A DNA stretch of 64,000 nt from Algoriphagus locisalis (GTDB lineage Bacteria > Bacteroidota > Bacteroidia > Cytophagales > Cyclobacteriaceae), in assembly GCF_900116615.1 (NCBI RefSeq), contig NZ_FPBF01000009.1:1-64000 (forward strand). Direction: 5' to 3'. The notes beneath the pieces were generated by a model. It did not search any database and had not been told where the DNA came from. It saw only the letters and a program-made list of their open reading frames with translations. Position 1 is the stretch's first letter. Every line of letters starts with the position of its first letter. A program made the translations under genes and the position numbers. Below, piece after piece: positions 52,219 through 60,492 of this stretch.

Positions 52219-52243
52219 GTACTAAGTACCATGTACAAAGTCC
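52219..52243. repeat. GTAC word repeat, right flank
   Basis: GTACTAAGTACCATGTACAA then AGTCC, the inverted relative of 49990-50014 (11-base identical end GGACTTTGTAC on the other strand). It is followed by further words (AATTGATCATTGAA, AATTGATCCTTGAT). The remaining part of 52214-52519 holds a terminator, TTTCGGATT words and the CCGCC repeat, no gene. Confidence 0.55.
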
Positions 52244-52352
52244 AAAGTCTTGAGAATTGATCATTGAATTTGAAAATTGATCCTTGATAAGTTGTCTTTG
52301 TTCGCTGGCGAACAAAAATGTTCGAGAAAGCAAAGCGTATTTAAGTATAAAA

Positions 52353-52386
52353 ATGCCTCTGGAGTTTATTCAGAGGCATTTTTTTA
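52353..52386 (+). terminator. Terminator of the DUF1080/oxidoreductase operon
   Basis: ATGCCTCTG/CAGAGGCAT with a 9-nt loop and a run of seven T. Confidence 0.9.
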
Positions 52387-52459
52387 TGGCATAAAAGTGG
52401 AAAAGAGGAGAGGGGTTTCGGATTGGAGATTTCGGATTTGAAATGTATTTAGTTCTTCT

Positions 52460-52492
52460 AATCTTCCAATCCGCCACGGCGGACAAGTATTT
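52460..52492. repeat. AATCTTCCAATCCGCC repeat, copy 2
   Basis: AATCTTCCAATCCGCCACGG then CGGACAAGTATTTT, differing from 47079-47110 at one core base. Shortly upstream of the ABC ATPase start. Confidence 0.65.
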
Positions 52493-52519
52493 TCAATTTT
52501 AAAATCTTCCCATACATTA

Positions 52520-53203
52520 ATGATACAACTTAAGAATTTAGACAAGTATATAGAATCACGTTTTCAGCGGATTTTTTTGCTCAAAGGAATAAACCTCACC
52601 ATTAATGAGGGAGAGTTTGTTACCATCATGGGGCCAAGTGGAGCGGGGAAATCTACGCTGCTAAATATCCTCGGATTACTTGATGAAGACTATGAAGGAG
52701 AGTATTGGTTTGGCGATAGGAATTTGGCTAAAATGAAAGAACGTGAGCGCTCAGCACTACATAAAAGTGAGTTCGGATACATCTTTCAAGCCTATCACCT
52801 GATTGATGAACTGACAGTATATGAAAATATCGAAACTCCACTTTTGTATAGAGGCGTATCTTCCAATGAGCGAAAAAGCATCATAGCTAATCTCCTTGAC
52901 CGATTTAATATGGTGGCAAAAAAGGATCTTTTTCCTGCTCAGCTTTCCGGTGGTCAGCAGCAGTTGGTAGGTATCGCACGAGCGGTGGCAGGAAAGCCGC
53001 GCGTGCTTCTTGCAGATGAGCCTACCGGGAATCTGCACTCTGGACAGGCAAAGGAAATTATGGAAGTATTTCAGGAATTGCACAGGGAAGGAACTACAAT
53101 AATTCAGGCTACTCACGCCAGAGAAAATGCAGATTACGGCACTCGATTGATCGATATGCTGGATGGTAAAATAGAAAAAGATGAAGCGATTGTTCATGTA
53201 TAA
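52520..53203 (+). CDS. ABC transporter ATP-binding protein (LolD/MacB type)
   Basis: 227 residues, full ATPase: Walker A GPSGAGKSTLLN, Q-loop FQAYHLIDELTVYEN, signature LSGGQQQLVGIARAV, Walker B VLLADEPTGNLHSGQ and H-loop QATHARENADYG. The type that pairs with FtsX/MacB permeases, so it likely powers the three permeases at 41957-49560. It overlaps the TolC-like gene by 23 bases. No membrane fusion protein gene is found next to it. Confidence 0.93.
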   Translation: MIQLKNLDKYIESRFQRIFLLKGINLTINEGEFVTIMGPSGAGKSTLLNILGLLDEDYEGEYWFGDRNLAKMKERERSALHKSEFGYIFQAYHLIDELTVYENIETPLLYRGVSSNERKSIIANLLDRFNMVAKKDLFPAQLSGGQQQLVGIARAVAGKPRVLLADEPTGNLHSGQAKEIMEVFQELHREGTTIIQATHARENADYGTRLIDMLDGKIEKDEAIVHV

Positions 53204-54533
53204 AAAGTACATCATGCTACTAGTAGTAGCACTTACAGTAGGAAAAATTCAAGCTCAAGACACCCTTAGACTTAATTTTCGTGAGGCTGTAGATTTGGCT
53301 TTGGCGGCAAATGTGGATTACCAAGTTCTTTCCAACAATATGGAAGTGTTAAAGCTTCAAAAGCAGTCCGCATTGCTCTCACATCTTCCAAATGCGAATA
53401 TAAATACATCCTTTGCGCAACTTTCAGGTCAGCAGCAACAGCAAATAAATGAAGAGATTGTCGTAGCGAATTTTAAAAACGAGGTCATAAATGCAGGCTT
53501 AAGTTTAAATGTTCCAATTTTCAATGCCGGCAGAAGGATTTTGGATACTCAGTCTGCCAAACTTGCTTATGAAGCTGGGGAAAAGGGGCTTGATAGAGCT
53601 TCTCAGCAAGTAATGTTTGATGTAGCTAGAAGATATTTGCAAGTGCTATTGGATGAGGAGCTGTTGAGGATTTCTATTGAAAATCTAGAGAATCAAAAGG
53701 AGACGTTGCGGCAGATAGATGGTTTTGTAGAAGCTGGCCTTCGAACGCTATCGGATAAGTACAATCAGCAATCAGAAGTCGCCAGACTGGAATCTGTAAT
53801 GGTTGATGCTGAGTTGCAATACCAAAGTGACGTATGGGACTTATCAGAGTATTTGCAGCTAAAGCCAGGAGTGGTTCCTGTTTTGGATTCTGTAGATCCT
53901 AGAACAGAAGAATTGGGGTACGATGGAATGAGTATGCCCGAATTGTATGAGATTGCTCAGCTAAACCGTGCCGACGGCGTCCAGCAGGACCTTTTGGTAC
54001 ATTCTTATAAAAAAGATATGAAGGCAATCAAGGCTATGTACTATCCCAGAATCAGTGCATATTATAATTTTTCCACCTTTTCTACGTCATTGAATGAAGA
54101 TTTCAATACTCAAACCCAGCTTTTTGATAACAACCCACTAAATACAATAGGATTAAATCTGAGCATTCCAATCTTCAACAATTTCCAAAATAGACTGGAA
54201 GTAAGTAGGAGCCGGGTGGCTTACAAAAACCAGATTCTACAAAAGGAATCCATGGATAGGAAAATATATCAGGATGTCAAGCTGGCTTATTTGAATTACT
54301 TGGCTGCTGTGAAAAAAGAAAGTAATACAGGCGTGCAGGTTTTGGCAGCTGAGGAAGCAAAAAATGCAATTTCGGAGCGTTTTCGATTGGGTATTTCCAA
54401 CTTCGTAGATTTAGCCACTGCCAATCAGCAACTGGTGAGTGCCCAGGCTGATCAAGCTCAGGCAGTTTATACTTTGTTCTTCCAGGAAGTCTTGATGCAG
54501 CATGCGTTGGGTACCTTGGAGGTGTTGGAGTAG
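53181..54533 (+). CDS. TolC family outer membrane efflux protein
   Basis: 450 residues with a signal peptide (YIMLLVVALTVGKIQAQ). Two OEP repeats of long coiled helices: LNFREAVDLALAANVDYQVL, LSLNVPIFNAGRRILDTQSA, then INLSIPIFNNFQNRLEVSR-like GLNLSIPIFNNFQNRL and FRLGISNFVDLATANQQLVS. It forms the outer membrane exit duct. Translationally coupled with the ATPase (start inside its end). The ATG at 53181 or one at 53196 may be used. Confidence 0.9.
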   Translation: MKRLFMYKKYIMLLVVALTVGKIQAQDTLRLNFREAVDLALAANVDYQVLSNNMEVLKLQKQSALLSHLPNANINTSFAQLSGQQQQQINEEIVVANFKNEVINAGLSLNVPIFNAGRRILDTQSAKLAYEAGEKGLDRASQQVMFDVARRYLQVLLDEELLRISIENLENQKETLRQIDGFVEAGLRTLSDKYNQQSEVARLESVMVDAELQYQSDVWDLSEYLQLKPGVVPVLDSVDPRTEELGYDGMSMPELYEIAQLNRADGVQQDLLVHSYKKDMKAIKAMYYPRISAYYNFSTFSTSLNEDFNTQTQLFDNNPLNTIGLNLSIPIFNNFQNRLEVSRSRVAYKNQILQKESMDRKIYQDVKLAYLNYLAAVKKESNTGVQVLAAEEAKNAISERFRLGISNFVDLATANQQLVSAQADQAQAVYTLFFQEVLMQHALGTLEVLE

Positions 54534-54549
54534 ATCTACGTTTTACATT

Positions 54550-54626
54550 ACCACATAGTCACATAGATTTTCATAGCTTTTTGATACTGATAATTATAGC
54601 TATGTATTCCTATGTGACTATGTGGT
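54550..54626. repeat. CACATAGT word repeat, inverted pair
   Basis: A perfect 17-bp inverted pair: ACCACATAGTCACATAG at 54550-54566 and CTATGTGACTATGTGGT at 54610-54626, each made of 8-nt words CACATAGT, with inner copies of CATAGC/GCTATG. It lies 52 bases beyond the 3' end of the second GxxExxY gene, mirroring the arm of the first cassette, with different word sequence. Confidence 0.7.
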
Positions 54627-54678
54627 TTAACTTTATTAACCATAGAAATTGGGTTTCATATTTATACTTTTTTCAAGT

Positions 54679-55095
54679 TTATTCACTATCCAGTAATTCG
54701 TAATATTTATTGATGAAAGTTTTTTGGCCATGGTGAAAAATGTTTACAACATTAAAATTTATAAGAATGCCTTTCGGTGCTTTCAAGAGATTTAGATAAT
54801 TGATTATTTGGGCTTGATGGATAGGGGGAATTTCTGACACAGATTTTATTTCAACTACAATTAGATTTTCGACCAAAAAATCGCATCTAAGTTGAGTATC
54901 TACTATATGCCCTTTATACTCTATTGGAATTATTAGTTCACTGTTGAATTTTATTTCTCTGCTTTCTAATTCTATTGCCAAACATTTGTGATACACACTT
55001 TCAAGTAATCCAGGCCCTAAGTGTTTATGAACCTCTATTGCTGCTCCAATTATTTGATAAGAAAGCTTGTCTATTGATTTTTGAGTTGGCACCAT
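54679..55095 (-). CDS. GxxExxY protein, second copy
   Basis: 138 residues. Motif GPGLLESVYHKC at about residue 27-38, LRCDFLVENLIVVEIKSVSE (nuclease-like D and E-x-K), PPIHQAQIINYLNLLKAP and GILINFN. Clearly a diverged relative of 16721-17107, so the two were not made by a recent duplication. A word repeat stands behind its 3' end; no matching arm is seen in front of its start (55096-55200). Confidence 0.87.
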   Translation of the reverse strand: MVPTQKSIDKLSYQIIGAAIEVHKHLGPGLLESVYHKCLAIELESREIKFNSELIIPIEYKGHIVDTQLRCDFLVENLIVVEIKSVSEIPPIHQAQIINYLNLLKAPKGILINFNVVNIFHHGQKTFINKYYELLDSE

Positions 55096-55228
55096 TCTTT
55101 TTGAGAGAATATACCAACTTTAAATGATGTATGTGTATTGAGGTCAGTACTTTATTTAGGTGTATCTAGAAGATAAGCTCTAAAAAGTGGGGTCACAAAT
55201 AGCTATGAACACTGTGAGGTGAAAACAC

Positions 55229-55256
55229 AAAAAAAGCGGGCTCTAAGGCCCGCTTT
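55229..55256 (-). terminator. Terminator of the OmpA-family gene
   Basis: AAAGCGGGC/GCCCGCTTT with a six-base loop; read on the minus strand it is followed by a run of T (seven A at 55229-55235 on the plus strand). Confidence 0.88.
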
Positions 55257-55296
55257 CCGGTTGTGGTGGTTAAAGTGTGTTGGTGGTTTTTGATGT

Positions 55297-56145
55297 TTAA
55301 AGCATCGCAAAGAACATGTCTAGATCCGGGATCAACACAATTCTTGTTCTTCTATTGATCGCCATGTTTTCAGGAGAATCATTTTCTACGATAGGCATGT
55401 AGCTAGCTCTTCCCGCAGCAATCATTTTCTCTGGAGCTACATTGTAGCTTTCCTGAAGTTTTCTTACAATACTGGTAGCTCTCTTCACAGAAAGATCCCA
55501 GTTGTCCTGAACTACTCCGGTTGAAATTGTTCTTGGGTCGGTATGACCTTCGATCATCACTTGTAGGCTTGGCTCAGCATTGATCACTTCAGCCAATTTC
55601 TGCAATAATGGATCTGCTTTTGAGTTGATTCTATAGCTGCCGGTGTTGAATAGCAACTTGTCAGAAACAGAGATCATCACCACTGTCTGATCGATGCTAA
55701 TATTTACATCATCCTCTTCGCTATCAACTGTGGTTTCAGTGATGTTTTTCTTCAAGTTATATTCCACTGCGAGATTCACTGAATCTTCCAGAGTTTTTGC
55801 TTCCGCAAGTTTAGCTTGATCCACATTCGCCAGGGTTTGTTTCATTTTCTCCTTCGAGTTTTTGGACATCATGGTAGCACCCTCCAAACTATACATTCCA
55901 TCATTCTGCATGGTCAGTGCATCATTAGTATCACGAAGGGAGTTTATTCTGGCATTGTATTCAGCAACTCTGTTTTCTATGATTTGCATCTTTTCTTCTA
56001 GCTCAGCCTTTTCTTGTTCGGTAGTAGCTAGTTCAGTTTGGGTTCTGAAAAGATTGCCTTCCAGTTCGGTGTATTTTTTCTTAGATACACATGACACCAT
56101 CACAGTGGCGCTCAAAAGTCCTGTAACAATTAGTGATTTTTTCAT
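55297..56145 (-). CDS. OmpA family lipoprotein with coiled coil
   Basis: 282 residues. Lipobox MVSC (Cys19), then an Glu/Gln-rich coiled coil (about 25-85: LFRTQTELATTEQEKAELEE), a linker, and a C-terminal OmpA/MotB peptidoglycan-binding domain (LLFNTGSYRINSKADPLLQK, VMIEGHTDPRTISTG, WDLSVKRATSIVRKL, AAGRASYMPI, AINRRTRIVLIPD). Links the outer membrane to peptidoglycan. Single gene. Confidence 0.9.
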   Translation of the reverse strand: MKKSLIVTGLLSATVMVSCVSKKKYTELEGNLFRTQTELATTEQEKAELEEKMQIIENRVAEYNARINSLRDTNDALTMQNDGMYSLEGATMMSKNSKEKMKQTLANVDQAKLAEAKTLEDSVNLAVEYNLKKNITETTVDSEEDDVNISIDQTVVMISVSDKLLFNTGSYRINSKADPLLQKLAEVINAEPSLQVMIEGHTDPRTISTGVVQDNWDLSVKRATSIVRKLQESYNVAPEKMIAAGRASYMPIVENDSPENMAINRRTRIVLIPDLDMFFAML

Positions 56146-56364
56146 CTGTTTATAATTTGATTTTTAAAGGTCATATGGAATCTCGCAACGATTATAATCA
56201 TGCCAATGTGTGACTTTTTAGTCATGCTCGATTTCATAAGTTGATTTCTTTGTATTTGTATCAACTATTTCAAAGCAATTGCCACAACAAGAAAAATGAG
56301 GTGATCTTGCTTAATTCTAAGGAAAAAGGGGTGACAGAGCTAACTAGCGCTGTTTTTAAAAATA

Positions 56365-56397
56365 GAAGAGGTTCCAATGTTAAGTTGGAACCTCTTC
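56365..56397. terminator. Terminator hairpin downstream of the DUF4136 gene
   Basis: GAAGAGGTTCCAA/TTGGAACCTCTTC, a 13-bp perfect stem with a 7-nt loop, with A-rich sequence on its left so that the minus-strand transcript ends in T-rich RNA. Apart from this, 56146-56456 shows no gene. Confidence 0.8.
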
Positions 56398-56456
56398 AAA
56401 AATGTGTGGAATCTCTACACAGGTTGACTAATTGGTTACTCAGAAATACTGATTTA

Positions 56457-57041
56457 TCACTCCATCAAACGATTTATGACTTTGAATTCGTTCATCACTC
56501 GATATGCTGCACGAGTCACATCTGATTGGAAGTTTGGTGAGTCGTAATCAAAATTGGCGGCTGTATATCCCTGCCAAATGGTATTTCCTCTTTTGCTATC
56601 AATGACATAAACGACTAGCATGCCCTGATTTTCGCTGTATCTCACCTGATTGTAGGTTTCATCTTTTTCCTGCTCCTTGTCCAATTCCCCATCTTCAGTT
56701 TCCGGTACATTGCTTACCCGCTGCAAGTAGTAGTCAAATTCCGGCTGGACATACCCTCTGTAGCGAATAGAGTCCATGAAGATTTTGTAGCTGACCAATA
56801 AATCCGGTTTGGATTCTTGTTCACGAAAACCCTGAGAACCTAACCTCGCCCCAATCGTGGCTGTCAGCATAGGTGAGATCATACTCGTATCTTTTTCTGT
56901 GGGTACCACGAAGGCAAAGGTTTTGTACCGCTTAAATGAAGCTTGGTAATTGTAGTCGTAGTCGGTTACATAATCTTTGGAGGAAAAGCATCCTGCACAA
57001 ATAAAAATGATTAGGGCAAAAAGGGAGTAAGTACTTTTCAT
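56457..57041 (-). CDS. DUF4136 lipoprotein
   Basis: 194 residues with lipobox CAGC (Cys18). DUF4136 pattern: DYDYNYQASFKRYKTFAF, then TIGARLGSQGFREQESKPDL and LLVSYKIF, and QGMLVVYVIDSKRGNTIWQG. Outer-membrane lipoproteins of unknown function. Monocistronic, with a terminator downstream. Confidence 0.85.
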   Translation of the reverse strand: MKSTYSLFALIIFICAGCFSSKDYVTDYDYNYQASFKRYKTFAFVVPTEKDTSMISPMLTATIGARLGSQGFREQESKPDLLVSYKIFMDSIRYRGYVQPEFDYYLQRVSNVPETEDGELDKEQEKDETYNQVRYSENQGMLVVYVIDSKRGNTIWQGYTAANFDYDSPNFQSDVTRAAYRVMNEFKVINRLME

Positions 57042-57262
57042 GGCATTTTCAGAAGATTGGTTGAAAGATATTTTACTAAATACGCATTAAAGCGGCGTGA
57101 TGGATTTAACTATTATTAACAATGGTTTGTTTATAATTAATCGTTTGTTGTCCAGGTGAATAGCCTTTAATTTAGCACAAAATCATGACTAAATTGATTA
57201 TGAGGATTTTTTCCTTCTTTTTTTGTTCAAAATGTGTAGTATAAAGACAGAAATGTCGGTCA

Positions 57263-57841
57263 ATGGATAGTTTTAGTTCTTTAGTAGTTGAGGCTCAGTC
57301 GTGTACGCTTTGTGAAAAATTCTTGCCGCTCGGACCTCGTCCTGTTTTCTCCATTCATCCAAAAAGTAAGATTTTGGTCATCGGCCAAGCGCCAGGTACC
57401 AAGGTGCATGCTACAGGAATTCCCTGGAATGATCCAAGTGGAGAGGAGTTGAGAAGATGGATGGGGGTGAAACCTGAGCTTTTTTATAATCCTGAAATTT
57501 TCGGAATTATGCCGATGGGCTTTTGCTATCCTGGCAGAGGTAGTGGTGGAGATATGCCACCGAGACCAGAGTGTGCCCTTACTTGGCATGAGCGGATGAG
57601 GGCAGAGATGCCTGATGTTCAACTGACTTTATTAATCGGGCAATATGCACAGAAGTATTATTTGGGAGCGAGAAAAAAAGCGACACTTACGGAAACTGTG
57701 AGTGCTTTTGAAGAATATCTACCAGAATATCTACCGCTGGTGCATCCGTCTCCGAGAAACCGTATGTGGCAGCGTCGAAATCCTTGGTTTGAAGCGTGTG
57801 TGGTTCCTGGGCTTAGGGAGTGGGTTCATAAATTACTGTGA
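57263..57841 (+). CDS. Uracil-DNA glycosylase superfamily protein
   Basis: 192 residues. An N-terminal Cys pair in CTLCEKF, then the UDG motif ILVIGQAPGTKVHATGIPWN (water-activating loop region) followed by PSGEELRRWMGV, a Gly/Pro-rich PMGFCYPGRGSGGDMPP, LLIGQYAQKYYLG and the second active-site segment LVHPSPRNRMWQ. The family removes uracil or related bases from DNA; this subgroup is described only by similarity. It lacks the four Cys of family 4/5 Fe-S enzymes. Confidence 0.85.
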   Translation: MDSFSSLVVEAQSCTLCEKFLPLGPRPVFSIHPKSKILVIGQAPGTKVHATGIPWNDPSGEELRRWMGVKPELFYNPEIFGIMPMGFCYPGRGSGGDMPPRPECALTWHERMRAEMPDVQLTLLIGQYAQKYYLGARKKATLTETVSAFEEYLPEYLPLVHPSPRNRMWQRRNPWFEACVVPGLREWVHKLL

Positions 57842-57945
57842 AATTGAGATTTGGTTAAAAAAGCTTAAGGGTTTGTATCTTTATCAAAGAATTAGTTTTT
57901 TAGATATGGTTCTAATAGTCATATCTTAAATCTTAAATTTTTCAC

Positions 57946-59100
57946 ATGAAATTCATTACACCCCAATTAGCAATAGGTACTGTAGCAATTAGTTTTTTTG
58001 CTTGTAGTCAGAATTCAGAAAGTAATCAAAAACAGAAAAGCTTTTCTCTGGAAATCACCGACTCGGTTCAGGTAGATTACCTAGGCGAAATGATGTTGCT
58101 GGATTACGATCCTAAAAAAGACAAATACCTATTAGCTAATGATGCATACTATGAATATCTGGAAGTGGACAGTGAGGGTGAAATCCTAATCCATAATAAG
58201 TTCAATGAAGATGGTGTTGATGCGGTAGGGCAAGCATTAGGTCTTGGGTATTTTAATGGAGATGTGACGGTTTTTAATCCCCCTAAAGGCTACTTCAGGT
58301 TTCAGGATTCTTCCAAAGTAGGTGAAATCAGTATTCCTTATCCCTTTCAGGTCTTTATGATGTATCCAAAATTGGGGGTATTTGAATCTGGAGATAAAAT
58401 CTACTATCCAAAGCCTTGGCCAGAGACCCTAGCTGTAAATATGGACGAAGGGGAGTTCTATCAGGAATTGTATAGACTGCCTATCATAGAATCTCAAGAT
58501 AAAACCACTGGAGACACCTTAGGAGCACTTAGCTTACCTGAGTCTTCGGATTTACTTGGTGATCAGGTTCATGGATTTCCGATTCCGGTATATACCAAGG
58601 ATCAAGACAAATTACTGCTAAGCATGTGGTTTGAGCCCAGATTCTATGTCTATAAAAAAGTAGGAGATCAATTTGAGTTTGAAAAAACCGTTGAAGTAGA
58701 TGTTCCGGATTGGGTGCCTTACACTCCAGTTTCTTTGGATAAAGCCGAGCAGTTTTTTGAAATAAACGGGAAAAAACGTACGGGAATTCTGACCAATATT
58801 TTGGTGGCTGGGGACTATTATATTGCTGTATATAATAGGGGACTTTCCGAGGAAGAAATGAATGAACTCGGCCCGCCAACAAGAGACGGATTGGCGATAC
58901 GGAAAAAGAACCCAAACTATGCAGCGATTTTCGATAAAAACTTCAATCAATTGGCTACGAATGTTCCTTTTCCAACAGCTAGCAATTACCCCAATGTGGT
59001 AAATAGAGATGGGGAATTGGTGGTATCCAAAGTAGCGGGTATGTCCGAAACGGAGGACGATGGGATTATACTTTATAAATTAAATCTGAAAGTTGAATAG
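57946..59100 (+). CDS. DUF4221-like lipoprotein, paralogue 3
   Basis: 384 residues, lipobox FFACS (Cys20), beta-rich. Starts ITDSVQVDYLGEMMLLDYDP and has MMYPKLGVFESGDKIYYPKP, DQVHGFPIPVYTKDQDKLLL and AAIFDKNFNQLATNVPFP. Function unknown. Only 77 bases before the next, closely related copy, so the pair arose by tandem duplication. Related more distantly to 21788 and 22936. Confidence 0.72.
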   Translation: MKFITPQLAIGTVAISFFACSQNSESNQKQKSFSLEITDSVQVDYLGEMMLLDYDPKKDKYLLANDAYYEYLEVDSEGEILIHNKFNEDGVDAVGQALGLGYFNGDVTVFNPPKGYFRFQDSSKVGEISIPYPFQVFMMYPKLGVFESGDKIYYPKPWPETLAVNMDEGEFYQELYRLPIIESQDKTTGDTLGALSLPESSDLLGDQVHGFPIPVYTKDQDKLLLSMWFEPRFYVYKKVGDQFEFEKTVEVDVPDWVPYTPVSLDKAEQFFEINGKKRTGILTNILVAGDYYIAVYNRGLSEEEMNELGPPTRDGLAIRKKNPNYAAIFDKNFNQLATNVPFPTASNYPNVVNRDGELVVSKVAGMSETEDDGIILYKLNLKVE

Positions 59101-59177
59101 TCAACTTTTGTAGTGATCTCAAAATGATTACATTGATTTTTAGTTTATACATATTACCAGCATTTCTTTATTTACAA

Positions 59178-60335
59178 ATGAAGTTTTTTAAAAATCCAAT
59201 GCCAGTTGGCGTTTTAGCTTTCGCCTTATTTTCCTGTGGCGGGAATTCCGAAAAAGTAAATGAACCCTTCAATTTCGCATTTGAAATCACCGATTCGGTT
59301 CAGGTGGATTTTCTTGGCGAAATGATGCTAATGGGATATGATGGCAAGGAGAATAACTATCTGCTCGCTACCGATGAGTTTGATGAATACTTGGAAGTGA
59401 ATGAGTCAGGAGAAATTGTTACTCATAAGAAATTGACTCCAGATGGCATAGATGCGGTAGCTTCTGTTCTTGGATTTGGGTATTTGGAAGGAGACGTGAC
59501 TGTGCTGTCCGAAACAGGCAAGTACATGCAGTTTCGTGATGCTGAGAAAGTGGGGGAGATAACTGTTCCATACGATTTTCAGCCGTACACTTTTTATCCT
59601 AAGTTGGGAGTTTTCAATTATGATGGTAAAACCTACTATCCCAAGCCGTTGCCAAGCTCATCAAATTTATCACCAGGTGGAGGTGAGTTTTATCAGGCAC
59701 TTTATAGATCGCCGATCATAGAGGGACAAAATCTTGCTACAGAAGACACCATTAATACCGTGAAGCTGCCGGAGACTTCTGCCTTACTCGATGGTCAGAT
59801 GCACGGAATGTTATTTCCTATCTATACCCAAACAGGAGATTTGCTGCTGTTGAGTGATTGGATAGAGCCGAAAATCTATGTCTATAAAAATGGGGGAAAT
59901 GGATTCGATTACGAGAAAACCGTGGAAATAGCTATTCCCGACTGGGTATCATACTTGCCAAGTTCATCGGAAGATCCGGGTCAGTTTTACCAGCAGAACA
60001 GCAATCAAAAGAGCGGGAATTTGGTGGAAATCCTAGTTTCAGATGATTACTACATCGCTGTTTATACCAAGGGAATACCTGAAGGGAAAGCCCCAGAGCA
60101 AACATCCGATGGAAATGCATTTAGGTTGGCCGTTCAAAAGATAAATCCCTATTTCGCAGCGATTTTCGATAAGGAGTTTAATCAGTTAGCTTCCAATATT
60201 CCATTTCCTGCTTCAAGCAATCGCCCCATGGTGGTGAATAAGGATGGGGAATTTGTGGTTTCTAAAATTGCTGGATTGTCTGAGACGGAGGATGATGGTT
60301 TGGTTATGTATAAGTTGCGGTTGAACGACAACTAA
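59178..60335 (+). CDS. DUF4221-like lipoprotein, paralogue 4
   Basis: 385 residues from ATG 59178, preferred over 59124 because it gives a proper lipoprotein signal ending LFSC. Same segments as paralogue 3: ITDSVQVDFLGEMMLMGYDG, TFYPKLGVFNYDGKTYYPKP, MHGMLFPIYTQTGDLLLL and AAIFDKEFNQLASNIPFP. Length matches the neighbour, showing intact tandem paralogues. Confidence 0.72.
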   Translation: MKFFKNPMPVGVLAFALFSCGGNSEKVNEPFNFAFEITDSVQVDFLGEMMLMGYDGKENNYLLATDEFDEYLEVNESGEIVTHKKLTPDGIDAVASVLGFGYLEGDVTVLSETGKYMQFRDAEKVGEITVPYDFQPYTFYPKLGVFNYDGKTYYPKPLPSSSNLSPGGGEFYQALYRSPIIEGQNLATEDTINTVKLPETSALLDGQMHGMLFPIYTQTGDLLLLSDWIEPKIYVYKNGGNGFDYEKTVEIAIPDWVSYLPSSSEDPGQFYQQNSNQKSGNLVEILVSDDYYIAVYTKGIPEGKAPEQTSDGNAFRLAVQKINPYFAAIFDKEFNQLASNIPFPASSNRPMVVNKDGEFVVSKIAGLSETEDDGLVMYKLRLNDN

Positions 60336-60492
60336 CTTTCACAGAGGGATTTTTTTTGGATCTATTGATAGTCAATCGAAAGTTGATGAGCCAGAAAGAC
60401 GAGAAGTTAGCATGGATGGAGAAAATAGATTATTTTGAAAGCTGAACTGCCTTTTGGTCAGATTTAATTTTCCCAAAGATAATTTATTCACT

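Noticed and set aside
56241..56525. 94-codon ORF overlapping DUF4136
   Set aside because: Contains the terminator hairpin and runs antisense into a supported gene.
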